A stretch of DNA of 9,747 nucleotides from Lentisphaeraceae bacterium. Lineage in GTDB: Bacteria > Verrucomicrobiota > Kiritimatiellia > RFP12 > UBA1067. The notes beneath the pieces are model-generated. The model worked only from the letters and a program-made list of their open reading frames with translations, did not search any database and was not told where the DNA came from. Of this stretch, positions 1 through 6,581 are shown piece by piece; position 1 is the first letter of the stretch; each line of letters starts with the position of its first letter. Location: the NCBI GenBank assembly GCA_004551905.1, contig SFPL01000039.1:1-9747 (forward strand). Reading direction: 5' to 3'. Position numbers and translations under genes: made by a program.

Positions 1-62
1 GGGGCTGGTTTTCCCTTCCTTCCTCCTTCCCCCGCACCCCTATTCTCCTTGCTACCTTTTCC
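1..62. other. Pyrimidine-rich tract at window edge
   Basis: After the first ten bases the plus strand is almost entirely C and T up to about position 62, with imperfect CTTC repeats. No gene can be supported here. Read on the minus strand it is purine-rich and contains an AAGGAGG-like string, but no suitable start codon follows inside the window, so a ribosome binding site for a gene off the left edge cannot be shown. Confidence 0.4.
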
Positions 63-78
63 TTGCGCTGACGCGCAA
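63..78. other. Small GC hairpin (TTGCGC/GCGCAA)
   Basis: TTGCGC (63-68) and GCGCAA (73-78) form a perfect 6-bp stem around the loop TGAC. No T-run follows directly, so it is not a convincing terminator. It lies just before the direct repeats upstream of the fucosidase gene and could be a remnant of upstream gene processing or a protein site. Confidence 0.35.
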
Positions 79-131
79 TGGAACGAAAATCTTCACCCTT
101 AGACATGGCACGAAAATTTCAGTCGAAATTT
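78..131 (+). promoter_or_regulatory. Direct repeats plus dyad upstream of GH29 gene
   Basis: ATGG(A/C)ACGAAAAT occurs at 78-90 and again at 105-117, 27 bp apart. The second copy runs into a perfect dyad: AAATTTC (114-120), loop AGTC, GAAATTT (125-131). The AT-rich dyad stands out from GC-rich surroundings and lies about 55 bp upstream of the -10 box of the fucosidase operon. It looks like a regulator binding region, perhaps sugar-responsive. That role is inference from position and symmetry only. Confidence 0.4.
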
Positions 132-183
132 ACAGTTGCTGTCCCTGGGGTGGAGGATTTTCACGCCGCGTGGCCGTAGGATT

Positions 184-192
184 TGCTATAAT
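184..192 (+). promoter_or_regulatory. Extended -10 promoter of GH29-proA-nth operon
   Basis: The sequence TGCTATAAT is a perfect extended -10 element (TGN plus TATAAT at 187-192). The region about 17 bp further upstream is GC-rich with no TTGACA-like -35. The motif sits in GATTTGCTATAATAC, closely matching promoters at 4153, 5590 and 9192. The predicted transcription start is about 198-200, only a few bases before the ATG at 203, so the mRNA would be almost leaderless. Confidence 0.75.
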
Positions 193-202
193 ACCCGCCA
201 AT

Positions 203-1387
203 ATGAAGACTGTAGCTGTAGTTGCCGTGGCGCTTGGCGCGCTGGCCGCCGCCGCCGCGCCCGAGCCAAGCCCCGCGCACCGCATCCGCCTCGACGCCGA
301 GGAGGACATCATCGGCATTGTCCACTGGGGGCTCAACACCTTCACCGACCGCGAATGGGGCTACGGCGACGAGGACCCCGCGATGCTCGCCCCTGCGCGC
401 TTCGACGCCGACCAGATCTTCGGCGCGTGCAGGGATGGCGGCATCTGCGGGCTGGTGGTGGTTGCCAAGCACCACGACGGCTTCTGCCTCTGGCCCACCA
501 AGACGACTGAGCACAACATCACCAAGTCTCCGTTCCGCGGCGGAAAGGGCGACTACGTACGCGAGATGTGCGACGCCTGCCGCCGCGCCGGGCTGAAGTT
601 CGGCGTCTACTGCTCGCCGTGGGACCGCAACAGCGCCCACTACGCGACCGAAAAATACGTCGAGATCTACCACGCCCAGGTGCGCGAGCTGCTGGACGGC
701 AGGTATGGCGAGATCTTCGAGATGTGGTTCGACGGCGCCAACGGCGGCGACGGCTGGTACGGCGGCGCCAAGGAGACGCGGAAGATCCCCAAGGGCTACT
801 ACCGCTTCGACGAGATTTTCCGCTTCGTGCGCGAACTGCAGCCCAAGGTCACCGTTTTCAGCGGCGAGTTCGGTGCCGAATACCGCTGGCCCGGCAACGA
901 GCGCGGCGACGTCGATCCGGTGCGCAGCGCCGTCCGCGACGGCGGCTACAGCCAGTGGGAGGCCGACTTCCCGCTCCGCCCCGGCTGGTTCTACCACGCC
1001 TCCGAGCGCGGCCGCACCAAGCACGCGGCGTACCTCATGAACCGGTACCTCTCCAGCGTCGGCAACGGCGGCACCATGGACATCGGCATCGCACCCAACC
1101 GCGAAGGGCGGCTGGACGACGAGGACGTCCGCGCGCTCAGGGGCTTCAAGGCGATCAAGGACGCGTTCTTCGCGCATCCGGCGAAAGACGGCGAAGAGTT
1201 CAACTTCGTCGTGACGAAGGACGAGTTCGGCGTCAAGCGCCTCTACATTTCGTCCGACCGCGCCATCTGCGGCAAGCGGTACCTGGTGGACCCGGAGCTC
1301 ATCCAGCTGGTGCGCACGGCCACCACCGACTCGGGCGAGACCGACACCGCGAAGTGGATGACCGGCGCGGAGAAGGAAAGGAAGTAA
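203..1387 (+). CDS. Alpha-L-fucosidase (GH29), exported
   Basis: This is a 394-residue glycoside hydrolase that should remove alpha-linked L-fucose from glycans, outside the cytoplasm. I chose ATG 203 over GTG 170 because the -10 box lies between them and a signal peptide begins here (MKTVAVVAVALGALAAAAA, cleavage about residue 19). GH29 features are HWGLNTFTDREWGYGDEDP, then AKHHDGFCLWP with the paired active-site histidines, then WFDGANGG with D177 as the expected nucleophile, then PLRPGWFYHASERG. The protein ends soon after the barrel and lacks the full C-terminal beta-sandwich of many relatives. No Shine-Dalgarno precedes the start. It is followed after 10 bp by proA, an unusual partner for a secreted glycosidase. 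The family is clear; the exact fucosyl linkage is not. Confidence 0.88.
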   Translation: MKTVAVVAVALGALAAAAAPEPSPAHRIRLDAEEDIIGIVHWGLNTFTDREWGYGDEDPAMLAPARFDADQIFGACRDGGICGLVVVAKHHDGFCLWPTKTTEHNITKSPFRGGKGDYVREMCDACRRAGLKFGVYCSPWDRNSAHYATEKYVEIYHAQVRELLDGRYGEIFEMWFDGANGGDGWYGGAKETRKIPKGYYRFDEIFRFVRELQPKVTVFSGEFGAEYRWPGNERGDVDPVRSAVRDGGYSQWEADFPLRPGWFYHASERGRTKHAAYLMNRYLSSVGNGGTMDIGIAPNREGRLDDEDVRALRGFKAIKDAFFAHPAKDGEEFNFVVTKDEFGVKRLYISSDRAICGKRYLVDPELIQLVRTATTDSGETDTAKWMTGAEKERK

Positions 1388-1397
1388 GGAGAAGGAC

Positions 1398-2591
1398 ATG
1401 GAAACAGCAGCCTACATTCGCGACATGGCGACCAGGGCGCGCTCGGCGGCGGCCGAGCTCGCGAAGATGACGACGGACGAGAAGAACGCCGCGCTTCTCG
1501 CGATCGCGGACGCGCTCGAGGCGCACCGCGGCGAAATCGCCGCGGCAAACGCCGCGGACGTCGCGCGCGCGAAGGAAAACGGCATCAGCCCCTCGATGCT
1601 CGACCGCCTCACGCTCACCCCCGCGCGCTTCGACGCGATGGTCGCAGGCGTCCGCCACGTCGCGTCGCTCCCCGACCCGGTCGGCGAGACGATCTGGACG
1701 CGCGAGCGCCCGAGCGGCATCAAGATCCGCAAGGTGCGCGTACCGTTCGGCGTCATCGCCGTTGTCTTCGAGAGCCGCCCCAACGTCTTCGTCGACACCG
1801 CGGCGCTTTGCCTCAAGACCGGCAACGCCGTCATCCTGCGCGGCGGCAAGGAGGCGATCGAGTCCAACAAGGCGCTCGCCGCGGCGGTGCATAGCGCGAT
1901 GAAGGGCGATACAATCCAGCTCGTCGAGATCCTCGACCATGCTGCCGTCACCGAGCTCGTCCGCGCCGTGGGGCTTGTCGACGTCGCGATTCCCCGCGGC
2001 GGCGAGCGGCTCATCCGCGCGATGTGCGAGGCGGCGCTCGTCCCCGTCCTCAAGCACTACAAGGGCGTCTGCCATATCTACGTCGACGACAGGGCCGACC
2101 TCGCGATGGCGCTCGCCATCCTCGACAACGCGAAGACGCAGCGTCCAGGCGTGTGCAACGCGGCGGAGTGCCTGCTCGTCCACGAGAAGCTCGCGCCCGT
2201 GTTCATGCCGATGGTCGAGGCGTGGGCGAAGGATAAGGGCGTGACGCTCCACGAAAACGAGGCTGGAACCGAGTACCTTTCGCTCGACATCAACGTGGCG
2301 AAGGTCGCCGACTACCGCGCCGCGATCGACTTCATCAACAAGAACTCCTCGCACCACTCCGAGTGCATCGTAACGAACGACGAAAGGCGCGCGGCGGAGT
2401 TCCTGCGCGATGTCGATTCTGCTGCGGTATACCACAACGTCTCGACGCGCTTCACCGACGGCGGCGAGTTCGGCATGGGCGCGGAGATTGGCATCTCCAC
2501 CGACAAGCTTCACGCCCGCGGCCCGATGGGTCTCGAGGAACTGACGACCTACAAGTACACAATCACCGGAGACGGCGTGGTGAGGAAATGA
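1398..2591 (+). CDS. proA: Glutamate-5-semialdehyde dehydrogenase (gamma-glutamyl phosphate reductase)
   Basis: This cytoplasmic enzyme reduces gamma-glutamyl phosphate with NADPH to glutamate-5-semialdehyde, the second step of proline synthesis. The 397-residue product is slightly shorter than the usual 410-420. Family signatures are FGVIAVVFESRPNVFVD, LCLKTGNAVILRGGKE (RGGKE at 148-152), and QRPGVCNAAE with the expected catalytic C253. The late segment GGEFGMGAEIGISTDKLHARGP matches the conserved ProA C-terminus. An AAGGAG ribosome binding site at 1386-1391 lies 6 bp before the ATG and overlaps the fucosidase stop codon, so the two genes are one transcript. No proB is visible in the window. 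The last bases overlap nth by ATGA, suggesting translational coupling. Confidence 0.97.
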   Translation: METAAYIRDMATRARSAAAELAKMTTDEKNAALLAIADALEAHRGEIAAANAADVARAKENGISPSMLDRLTLTPARFDAMVAGVRHVASLPDPVGETIWTRERPSGIKIRKVRVPFGVIAVVFESRPNVFVDTAALCLKTGNAVILRGGKEAIESNKALAAAVHSAMKGDTIQLVEILDHAAVTELVRAVGLVDVAIPRGGERLIRAMCEAALVPVLKHYKGVCHIYVDDRADLAMALAILDNAKTQRPGVCNAAECLLVHEKLAPVFMPMVEAWAKDKGVTLHENEAGTEYLSLDINVAKVADYRAAIDFINKNSSHHSECIVTNDERRAAEFLRDVDSAAVYHNVSTRFTDGGEFGMGAEIGISTDKLHARGPMGLEELTTYKYTITGDGVVRK

Positions 2592-3271
2592 CCGTTGCCG
2601 ACATCCCGAAGGTGGACCGGGCGCTGAAGCGCGAGTTCAGGGCGCACGACGCGCCGATCATCGAGCTCATCGAGGCGCAGACGCATGATCCGTTCTGCGT
2701 TCTCGTGGGCACGATCCTCTCCGCGCGCACCAAGGACGCGTGCACGGCCGGCGCGGTGCGGCGGCTTTTTGCCAAGGCGAAGGGCGATTGCTTCGCTCCG
2801 GAAGACCTTGAGCGGCTGACGGCAGGGGAAATCGAAAAGCTGATCTATCCGGTCGGCTTCTACCACGACAAGGCGAGGCATCTGAAGGAGCTTCCGAAGG
2901 TGCTGAAGGAGAAATTCGGCGGCGTCCTGCCGAACACCGTCGAGGAGCTCTGCGAGCTGCCCGGCGTCGGGCGCAAGACAGCGAACCTGACGGTGGCGGT
3001 GGGCTTTGACCTCCCGGCGATCTGTGTCGACGTCCACGTCCACCGCATCTGCAACCGGCTGGGGCTGATCAGGACGAAGACTCCGTTTGAGACGGAGATG
3101 ACGCTTAGGAAGATCCTGCCGGTAAAGTACTGGAAGACCTGGAACTCGCATCTCGTCTCGTTCGGGCAGACGCGCTGCGCGCCGGTGCGCCCGAAGTGCG
3201 AAGGCTGTCCGATCGCGCAACACTGCCCGTCGTGCGCGGCGGCGAAAACAAGGAAGGAGAAGAGACGATGA
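2588..3271 (+). CDS. nth: Endonuclease III (DNA glycosylase/AP lyase)
   Basis: This is a base-excision repair enzyme that removes oxidised pyrimidines and nicks the abasic site. I start it at ATG 2588, which overlaps the proA stop (ATGA). This gives 227 residues, close to the usual 210-220, whereas the longer upstream extension is proA read in another frame. The helix-hairpin-helix LPGVGRKTA carries the catalytic lysine K130. VDVHVHRICNR carries the catalytic aspartate D148, with the same 18-residue spacing as K120/D138 of E. coli. The C-terminus has the 4Fe-4S loop C-x6-C-x2-C-x5-C within CAPVRPKCEGCPIAQHC. All key residues are present. The stop codon overlaps the next start by ATGA. Confidence 0.97.
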   Translation: MTVADIPKVDRALKREFRAHDAPIIELIEAQTHDPFCVLVGTILSARTKDACTAGAVRRLFAKAKGDCFAPEDLERLTAGEIEKLIYPVGFYHDKARHLKELPKVLKEKFGGVLPNTVEELCELPGVGRKTANLTVAVGFDLPAICVDVHVHRICNRLGLIRTKTPFETEMTLRKILPVKYWKTWNSHLVSFGQTRCAPVRPKCEGCPIAQHCPSCAAAKTRKEKRR

Positions 3272-3720
3272 ACGCGTTGTTGCTGGCGGCGGCGTGCTAT
3301 GTGGGTTTTTTCGGACGGCTCGACCTGCCCGAGGGCGGAAGTGAGGCGCGGCGGCTCGGCGGCGGCGGCGCGAGGGTCGGATGCTACCTCGACGAGTCGC
3401 AGCTCTACGCGGTGGAGGGCGAGGCGGCGTGGTGCGAGGACTCGGCGGCGCTGGCAGCGGGACTGGTGGTGCACTGGCAGGCGTGGTCGGTCTACGGCGA
3501 TCTCTTCGGGTTTTCGCAGTTCGATCCGTTCTTCACTCTCGGCTCGCGCGGCTGGGTGGGCTCCGAGGCCGGAAATGTCGGTCCGGCGGCGGGCGTGGGC
3601 GCGTTCTGGCACCTCGACGACAACTGGTCGCTCCGCTTCGACGCGGGGGCGACGCTCTGCCTCGGCGGCGGCGTGGAGATGCGCTACACGCTCGCGGCAG
3701 GCGTGCAGTACGGGTTTTAG
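3268..3720 (+). CDS. Small outer-membrane beta-barrel-like protein, function unknown
   Basis: The product has 150 residues. The ATG at 3268 overlaps the nth stop (ATGA) and has AAGGAG 8 bp upstream. The N-terminus MNALLLAAACYVGFF is hydrophobic and could be a short signal peptide, although it lacks the usual positive charge. The rest alternates polar and hydrophobic residues with many Gly and aromatics. The second half (AGVGAFWHLDDNWSLRFDAG, then a strand ending VQYGF) resembles OmpA-like or porin-type barrels, with a terminal Phe suited to BAM recognition. I do not recognise a named family. The role is unknown and nothing links it clearly to nth or folK, its neighbours. Barrel prediction is inference from pattern. 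Confidence 0.62.
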   Translation: MNALLLAAACYVGFFGRLDLPEGGSEARRLGGGGARVGCYLDESQLYAVEGEAAWCEDSAALAAGLVVHWQAWSVYGDLFGFSQFDPFFTLGSRGWVGSEAGNVGPAAGVGAFWHLDDNWSLRFDAGATLCLGGGVEMRYTLAAGVQYGF

Positions 3721-3738
3721 AGAAGAGGGGCAGCGGCG

Positions 3739-4164
3739 GTGCAGGCGGTGGTTTCACTGGGTTCGAACATCGAACCGCGCGCGGACTACCTTTCGCGCGC
3801 GCTCGCGGCGCTGGCGGCGCTGCCCGGGACGCGGCTCGAGTGCGCGAGCGAGCCGGAGGAGACCGAGCCGGTCGGCGTGCCGCCGGAGTACGCGCACCTT
3901 AGGTTCCTCAACCAGCTGGCGATCTTCGAGACGGAGCTCGAGGTGCACGAGTTCTCGCGGCGGATGCACGCGGTCGAGGACGCGCTGGGCCGGACGCGCA
4001 CCGTGCGCAACGGCCCCCGCACGATCGACCTCGACCTCGTCGACTTCGGCGGGATGGTTCTGGACGAGCCGGACCTCGTGCTGCCGCATCCCCGCGCCCG
4101 CGAGCGCGCTTTCGTGATCGACCCCTGGCGGCGGCTATGCCCGCAATCGGCAGATTTGGTATAA
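3739..4164 (+). CDS. folK: HPPK (6-hydroxymethyl-7,8-dihydropterin pyrophosphokinase)
   Basis: This enzyme transfers pyrophosphate from ATP to 6-hydroxymethyl-dihydropterin in folate synthesis, in the cytoplasm. The product is 141 residues, somewhat shorter than E. coli FolK (159). The start is GTG 3739 with GAGGGG 8 bp upstream, and SLGSNIEPR follows at once, as expected for the family N-terminus. NGPRTIDLDLVDFGG is the signature, with Mg-binding aspartates D97 and D99. LPHPRARERAFVIDPW matches the conserved C-terminal loop. No other folate gene is nearby. The stop codon TAA (4162-4164) lies inside the -10 box of the next gene's promoter. Confidence 0.94.
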   Translation: MQAVVSLGSNIEPRADYLSRALAALAALPGTRLECASEPEETEPVGVPPEYAHLRFLNQLAIFETELEVHEFSRRMHAVEDALGRTRTVRNGPRTIDLDLVDFGGMVLDEPDLVLPHPRARERAFVIDPWRRLCPQSADLV

Positions 4165-4165
4165 T
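4153..4165 (+). promoter_or_regulatory. Extended -10 promoter of aspartate kinase gene
   Basis: GATTTGGTATAAT contains a perfect extended -10 (TGG then TATAAT at 4160-4165) and no -35-like hexamer about 17 bp upstream. It overlaps the final codons and TAA stop of folK. The predicted start is about 4172, giving a short leader with AAAGGA at 4176-4181 before the ATG at 4192. Confidence 0.8.
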
Positions 4166-4191
4166 ACACAGTTTTAAAGGAAAAAGGAACC

Positions 4192-5556
4192 ATGAAAGTC
4201 TGCAAATTCGGAGGATCGTCGCTCGCCGACGCCGCCCAGGTCAACAAGGTCATCGACATTGTGCTGGCCGACCCGGCGCGCCGCATCGTGGTGGTGTCGG
4301 CGCCGGGCAAGCGCCATTCCGGCGACACGAAGGTGACCGACCTCTTGATCGCGCTTGCCGAGACGGCGCTCAAGGGGGACAACACCGACCGCGAATTCGG
4401 CGAGGTGGTGGAGCGCTACGCCTCGATGGCCGACGTGCTCAAGCTCGGCGACGGCATCGTCAAGCTGATCGAGGACGACCTGCGCGGGCGCCTCGCGCAG
4501 GCGAAGTCGCTCGCGCCCGAGGAGTTCATGGACCTCATGAAGGCGGCGGGCGAGGACAACAACGCCAAGCTCGTCGCGGCGGCGTTCGAGGCGCGTGGGC
4601 GCAAGGCGCGCTACGCGAGCCCGAAGGACACCGGGATGGTGCTCAAGGGCAGCTTCGGCGATGCGACGCTTGACCCCGATAGCTACTCGCGGCTTTCGCG
4701 CGCGTTCTCCAACTTCGAGGGCATCGTCGTCTATCCCGGCTTCTTCGGCTACACCCGCGAAGGCAAGGTGGCCACCTTCCCGCGCGGTGGCTCGGACATC
4801 ACCGGCTCCATCCTGGCGGCGGCGGTCTGCGCCGACGTCTATGAGAACTTCACCGACGTCGACTCGGTCTACCCCTGCGACCCCAGGATCGTGGAGGAGG
4901 TGAAGAACGGCGACGGCATCCCGACGATGACCTACCGCGAGATGCGCGAGCTCGCCTACGCCGGCTTCGGCGTCTTCAACGACGACGCGGTGATTCCGGC
5001 GGTCAGGGCGCGCATTCCGATCAACATCCGCAATACCAACCATCCCTCGGCGCCGGGCACCATGATCCAGCAGTCGCGGCGCGTGGTGCCGGGCACGGTG
5101 GTGGGCATCGCCTCCGCCGACGGCTTCTGCAACATCGTGGTCGAGAAGTACCTGATGAACCGCCAGATCGGCTTCGGCCGGCGGCTCCTGCAGGTGCTGG
5201 AGGAGATGGGCATCTCCTACGAGCACATGCCGTCGGGCGTAGATTCGCAGTGCGTCGTCGTGAAGGAATGCTATCTGCCCAAGGAGTGCGAGCACAAGCT
5301 CCTCCAGGCCCTCCGCCGCGAGCTGGAGCCGGACTATGTGACGATCGAGCGCGATCTCACCATGGTGATGGTGGTGGGCGAGGGCATGTGCTACACGCCG
5401 GGCATGCTGGCGAAGGCGTGCCTCGCGCTTGCGTCGGCCGGCGTCTCGGTGTCGATGGTGAACCAGGGCTCCTCGGAGGTCTCGTTCATGATCGCCATCC
5501 GCAGGCAGGACCGCGACCCGGCGGTGAAGGCGCTCTACCGCGCGTTCTTCTCCTGA
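4192..5556 (+). CDS. lysC: Aspartate kinase with C-terminal ACT domains
   Basis: Aspartokinase phosphorylates L-aspartate, the entry step to lysine, threonine, methionine and (via diaminopimelate) peptidoglycan. The 454-residue product begins with KFGGSS (5-10), the nucleotide-binding signature. FPRGGSDITG (about 196-205) and FTDVDSVY (220-227) follow in the kinase domain. The last ~150 residues form tandem ACT modules, including GEGMCYTPGMLAKA and NQGSSEVSF, where allosteric amino-acid feedback is usually exerted. It resembles monofunctional LysC-type kinases, with no homoserine dehydrogenase fused. It is transcribed from its own promoter at 4153-4165. Which amino acid inhibits it cannot be told from the sequence. 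The symbol is by family, not by proven isozyme. Confidence 0.95.
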   Translation: MKVCKFGGSSLADAAQVNKVIDIVLADPARRIVVVSAPGKRHSGDTKVTDLLIALAETALKGDNTDREFGEVVERYASMADVLKLGDGIVKLIEDDLRGRLAQAKSLAPEEFMDLMKAAGEDNNAKLVAAAFEARGRKARYASPKDTGMVLKGSFGDATLDPDSYSRLSRAFSNFEGIVVYPGFFGYTREGKVATFPRGGSDITGSILAAAVCADVYENFTDVDSVYPCDPRIVEEVKNGDGIPTMTYREMRELAYAGFGVFNDDAVIPAVRARIPINIRNTNHPSAPGTMIQQSRRVVPGTVVGIASADGFCNIVVEKYLMNRQIGFGRRLLQVLEEMGISYEHMPSGVDSQCVVVKECYLPKECEHKLLQALRRELEPDYVTIERDLTMVMVVGEGMCYTPGMLAKACLALASAGVSVSMVNQGSSEVSFMIAIRRQDRDPAVKALYRAFFS

Positions 5557-5589
5557 GCCGCGCACTGGAGGCCGCGAACCACGTGCCGC

Positions 5590-5604
5590 GATTTGTGGTA
5601 TAAT
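5590..5604 (+). promoter_or_regulatory. Extended -10 promoter of corA-murI operon
   Basis: GATTTGTGGTATAAT has a perfect extended -10 (TGG then TATAAT at 5599-5604) and no recognisable -35. It lies in the 71-bp gap between the aspartate kinase and corA. The predicted start is about 5611, followed by AAAAGG (5613-5618) 9 bp before the ATG. I see no terminator for the kinase gene in the gap, so some read-through is likely. Confidence 0.8.
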
Positions 5605-5627
5605 ACGCGTCCAAAAGGTGCGCAGGC

Positions 5628-6581
5628 ATGATGACGATCTACAGATGGGACAATGGAGCTCTCCGTGAGGCCACGGAGTTCTCGTCCTCGTGCTGGATAA
5701 ACCTCGTCGAGCCGTCCACCACCGAGCTCGAGTCGGTGCTCTCCTTCAGCTCGGTGCCGCGCGACTTCCTCACCGACCCGCTCGACGCCGGCGAGAGGCC
5801 GCGCTTCGACTGGGAGGACGACGCGATCATCCTCATCGTCCACGTGCCGATGGTCGAGCCCGAGTCCGAGGACGACGGCTGGACGATCCCCTACCGCACC
5901 GTCCCGCTCGGCATCATCCTCTGCCCGGGGACGGTGATCACCGTCTGCAGCGCGCGCACCCCGGTAACCGCGGCGTTCCTCGACCAGATCCGCCGCGTCT
6001 GCCCGCCGTCCGACCGCTACCGCTTCGCCTTCCGCCTCCTCTGGCACGCCGGCGTCCTCTTCCTCCGCTACATCAACGACATCCACCAGCGCACCGCGGC
6101 GATCGAGGACGAGCTGCACGAGTCGATCTCCAACGAGTCGATCCTCAAGCTCTTCCAGATCGAGAAGACGCTCGTCTACTTCACCACCTCGCTCAAGGCC
6201 GACACCATCGCCCTCGCCCGCGCCAACACCGCGCGGCAGCTGACGCTCTCCGAGGACGACCGCGACTCGCTCGAGGACGCGATGGTCGAGTACCAGCAGG
6301 CGCTGGAGACGGCGACGATCCACGCGAACATCCTCAACGGCACGCTCGACACCTTCGCCTCGCTCATCAACAACAACCTCAACAACGTGATGAAGTACTT
6401 GACGGCGGCGACGATTCTCCTGGCGGTGCCGACGTTGGTTGCGTCCATCTACGGCATGAACATTAACCTGCCGTTCCAGAGCCACGTGAACGCCTTCGCC
6501 ATAGTGATGGGTCTTTCCGGGGTGCTGGCGGCGGTGATCGGCGCGATCTTCTACCTGCTCTCCCGAGCGCGCAAGTTCTGA
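5628..6581 (+). CDS. corA: CorA-family magnesium/divalent metal channel
   Basis: This 317-residue inner-membrane channel should take up Mg2+ (possibly Co2+ or Ni2+) as a homopentamer. The N-terminal ~255 residues are the soluble domain, ending in long charged helices. Two transmembrane helices follow, at about 258-280 and 289-312. The pore signature YGMN (275-278) closes the first, in YGMNINLPF, and the short periplasmic loop follows. The tail RARKF is positively charged, as expected for a cytoplasmic end. Two adjacent ATGs (5628 and 5631) are possible starts. The stop overlaps the next gene by one base (TGATG). The link to a thiouridylase and glutamate racemase looks like operon convenience rather than a shared pathway. 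Confidence 0.94.
   Translation: MMTIYRWDNGALREATEFSSSCWINLVEPSTTELESVLSFSSVPRDFLTDPLDAGERPRFDWEDDAIILIVHVPMVEPESEDDGWTIPYRTVPLGIILCPGTVITVCSARTPVTAAFLDQIRRVCPPSDRYRFAFRLLWHAGVLFLRYINDIHQRTAAIEDELHESISNESILKLFQIEKTLVYFTTSLKADTIALARANTARQLTLSEDDRDSLEDAMVEYQQALETATIHANILNGTLDTFASLINNNLNNVMKYLTAATILLAVPTLVASIYGMNINLPFQSHVNAFAIVMGLSGVLAAVIGAIFYLLSRARKF

Noticed and set aside
161..1399. Long antisense open frame across the fucosidase gene
   Set aside because: It mirrors the codon bias of the GC-rich gene on the plus strand, has no ribosome binding site or recognisable motif, and the plus-strand product is a clear GH29 protein.
1299..2513. Long minus-strand open frame across proA
   Set aside because: An antisense shadow: Arg/Val/Asp-rich low-complexity product, while proA on the plus strand has all family motifs.
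3760..3776. GGTTCGAAC string resembling a tRNA T-loop
   Set aside because: It encodes the conserved SLGSNIEPR start of folK and forms a small hairpin by chance; no tRNA cloverleaf surrounds it.
4174..5565. Minus-strand open frame over the aspartate kinase
   Set aside because: Its product is low complexity, rich in His, Arg and Leu with no motifs, as expected from reading a GC-rich gene backwards.
5535..6485. Minus-strand open frame over corA
   Set aside because: Product dominated by Val, Asp, Glu and Arg runs; a GC-bias artefact over a clear CorA gene.
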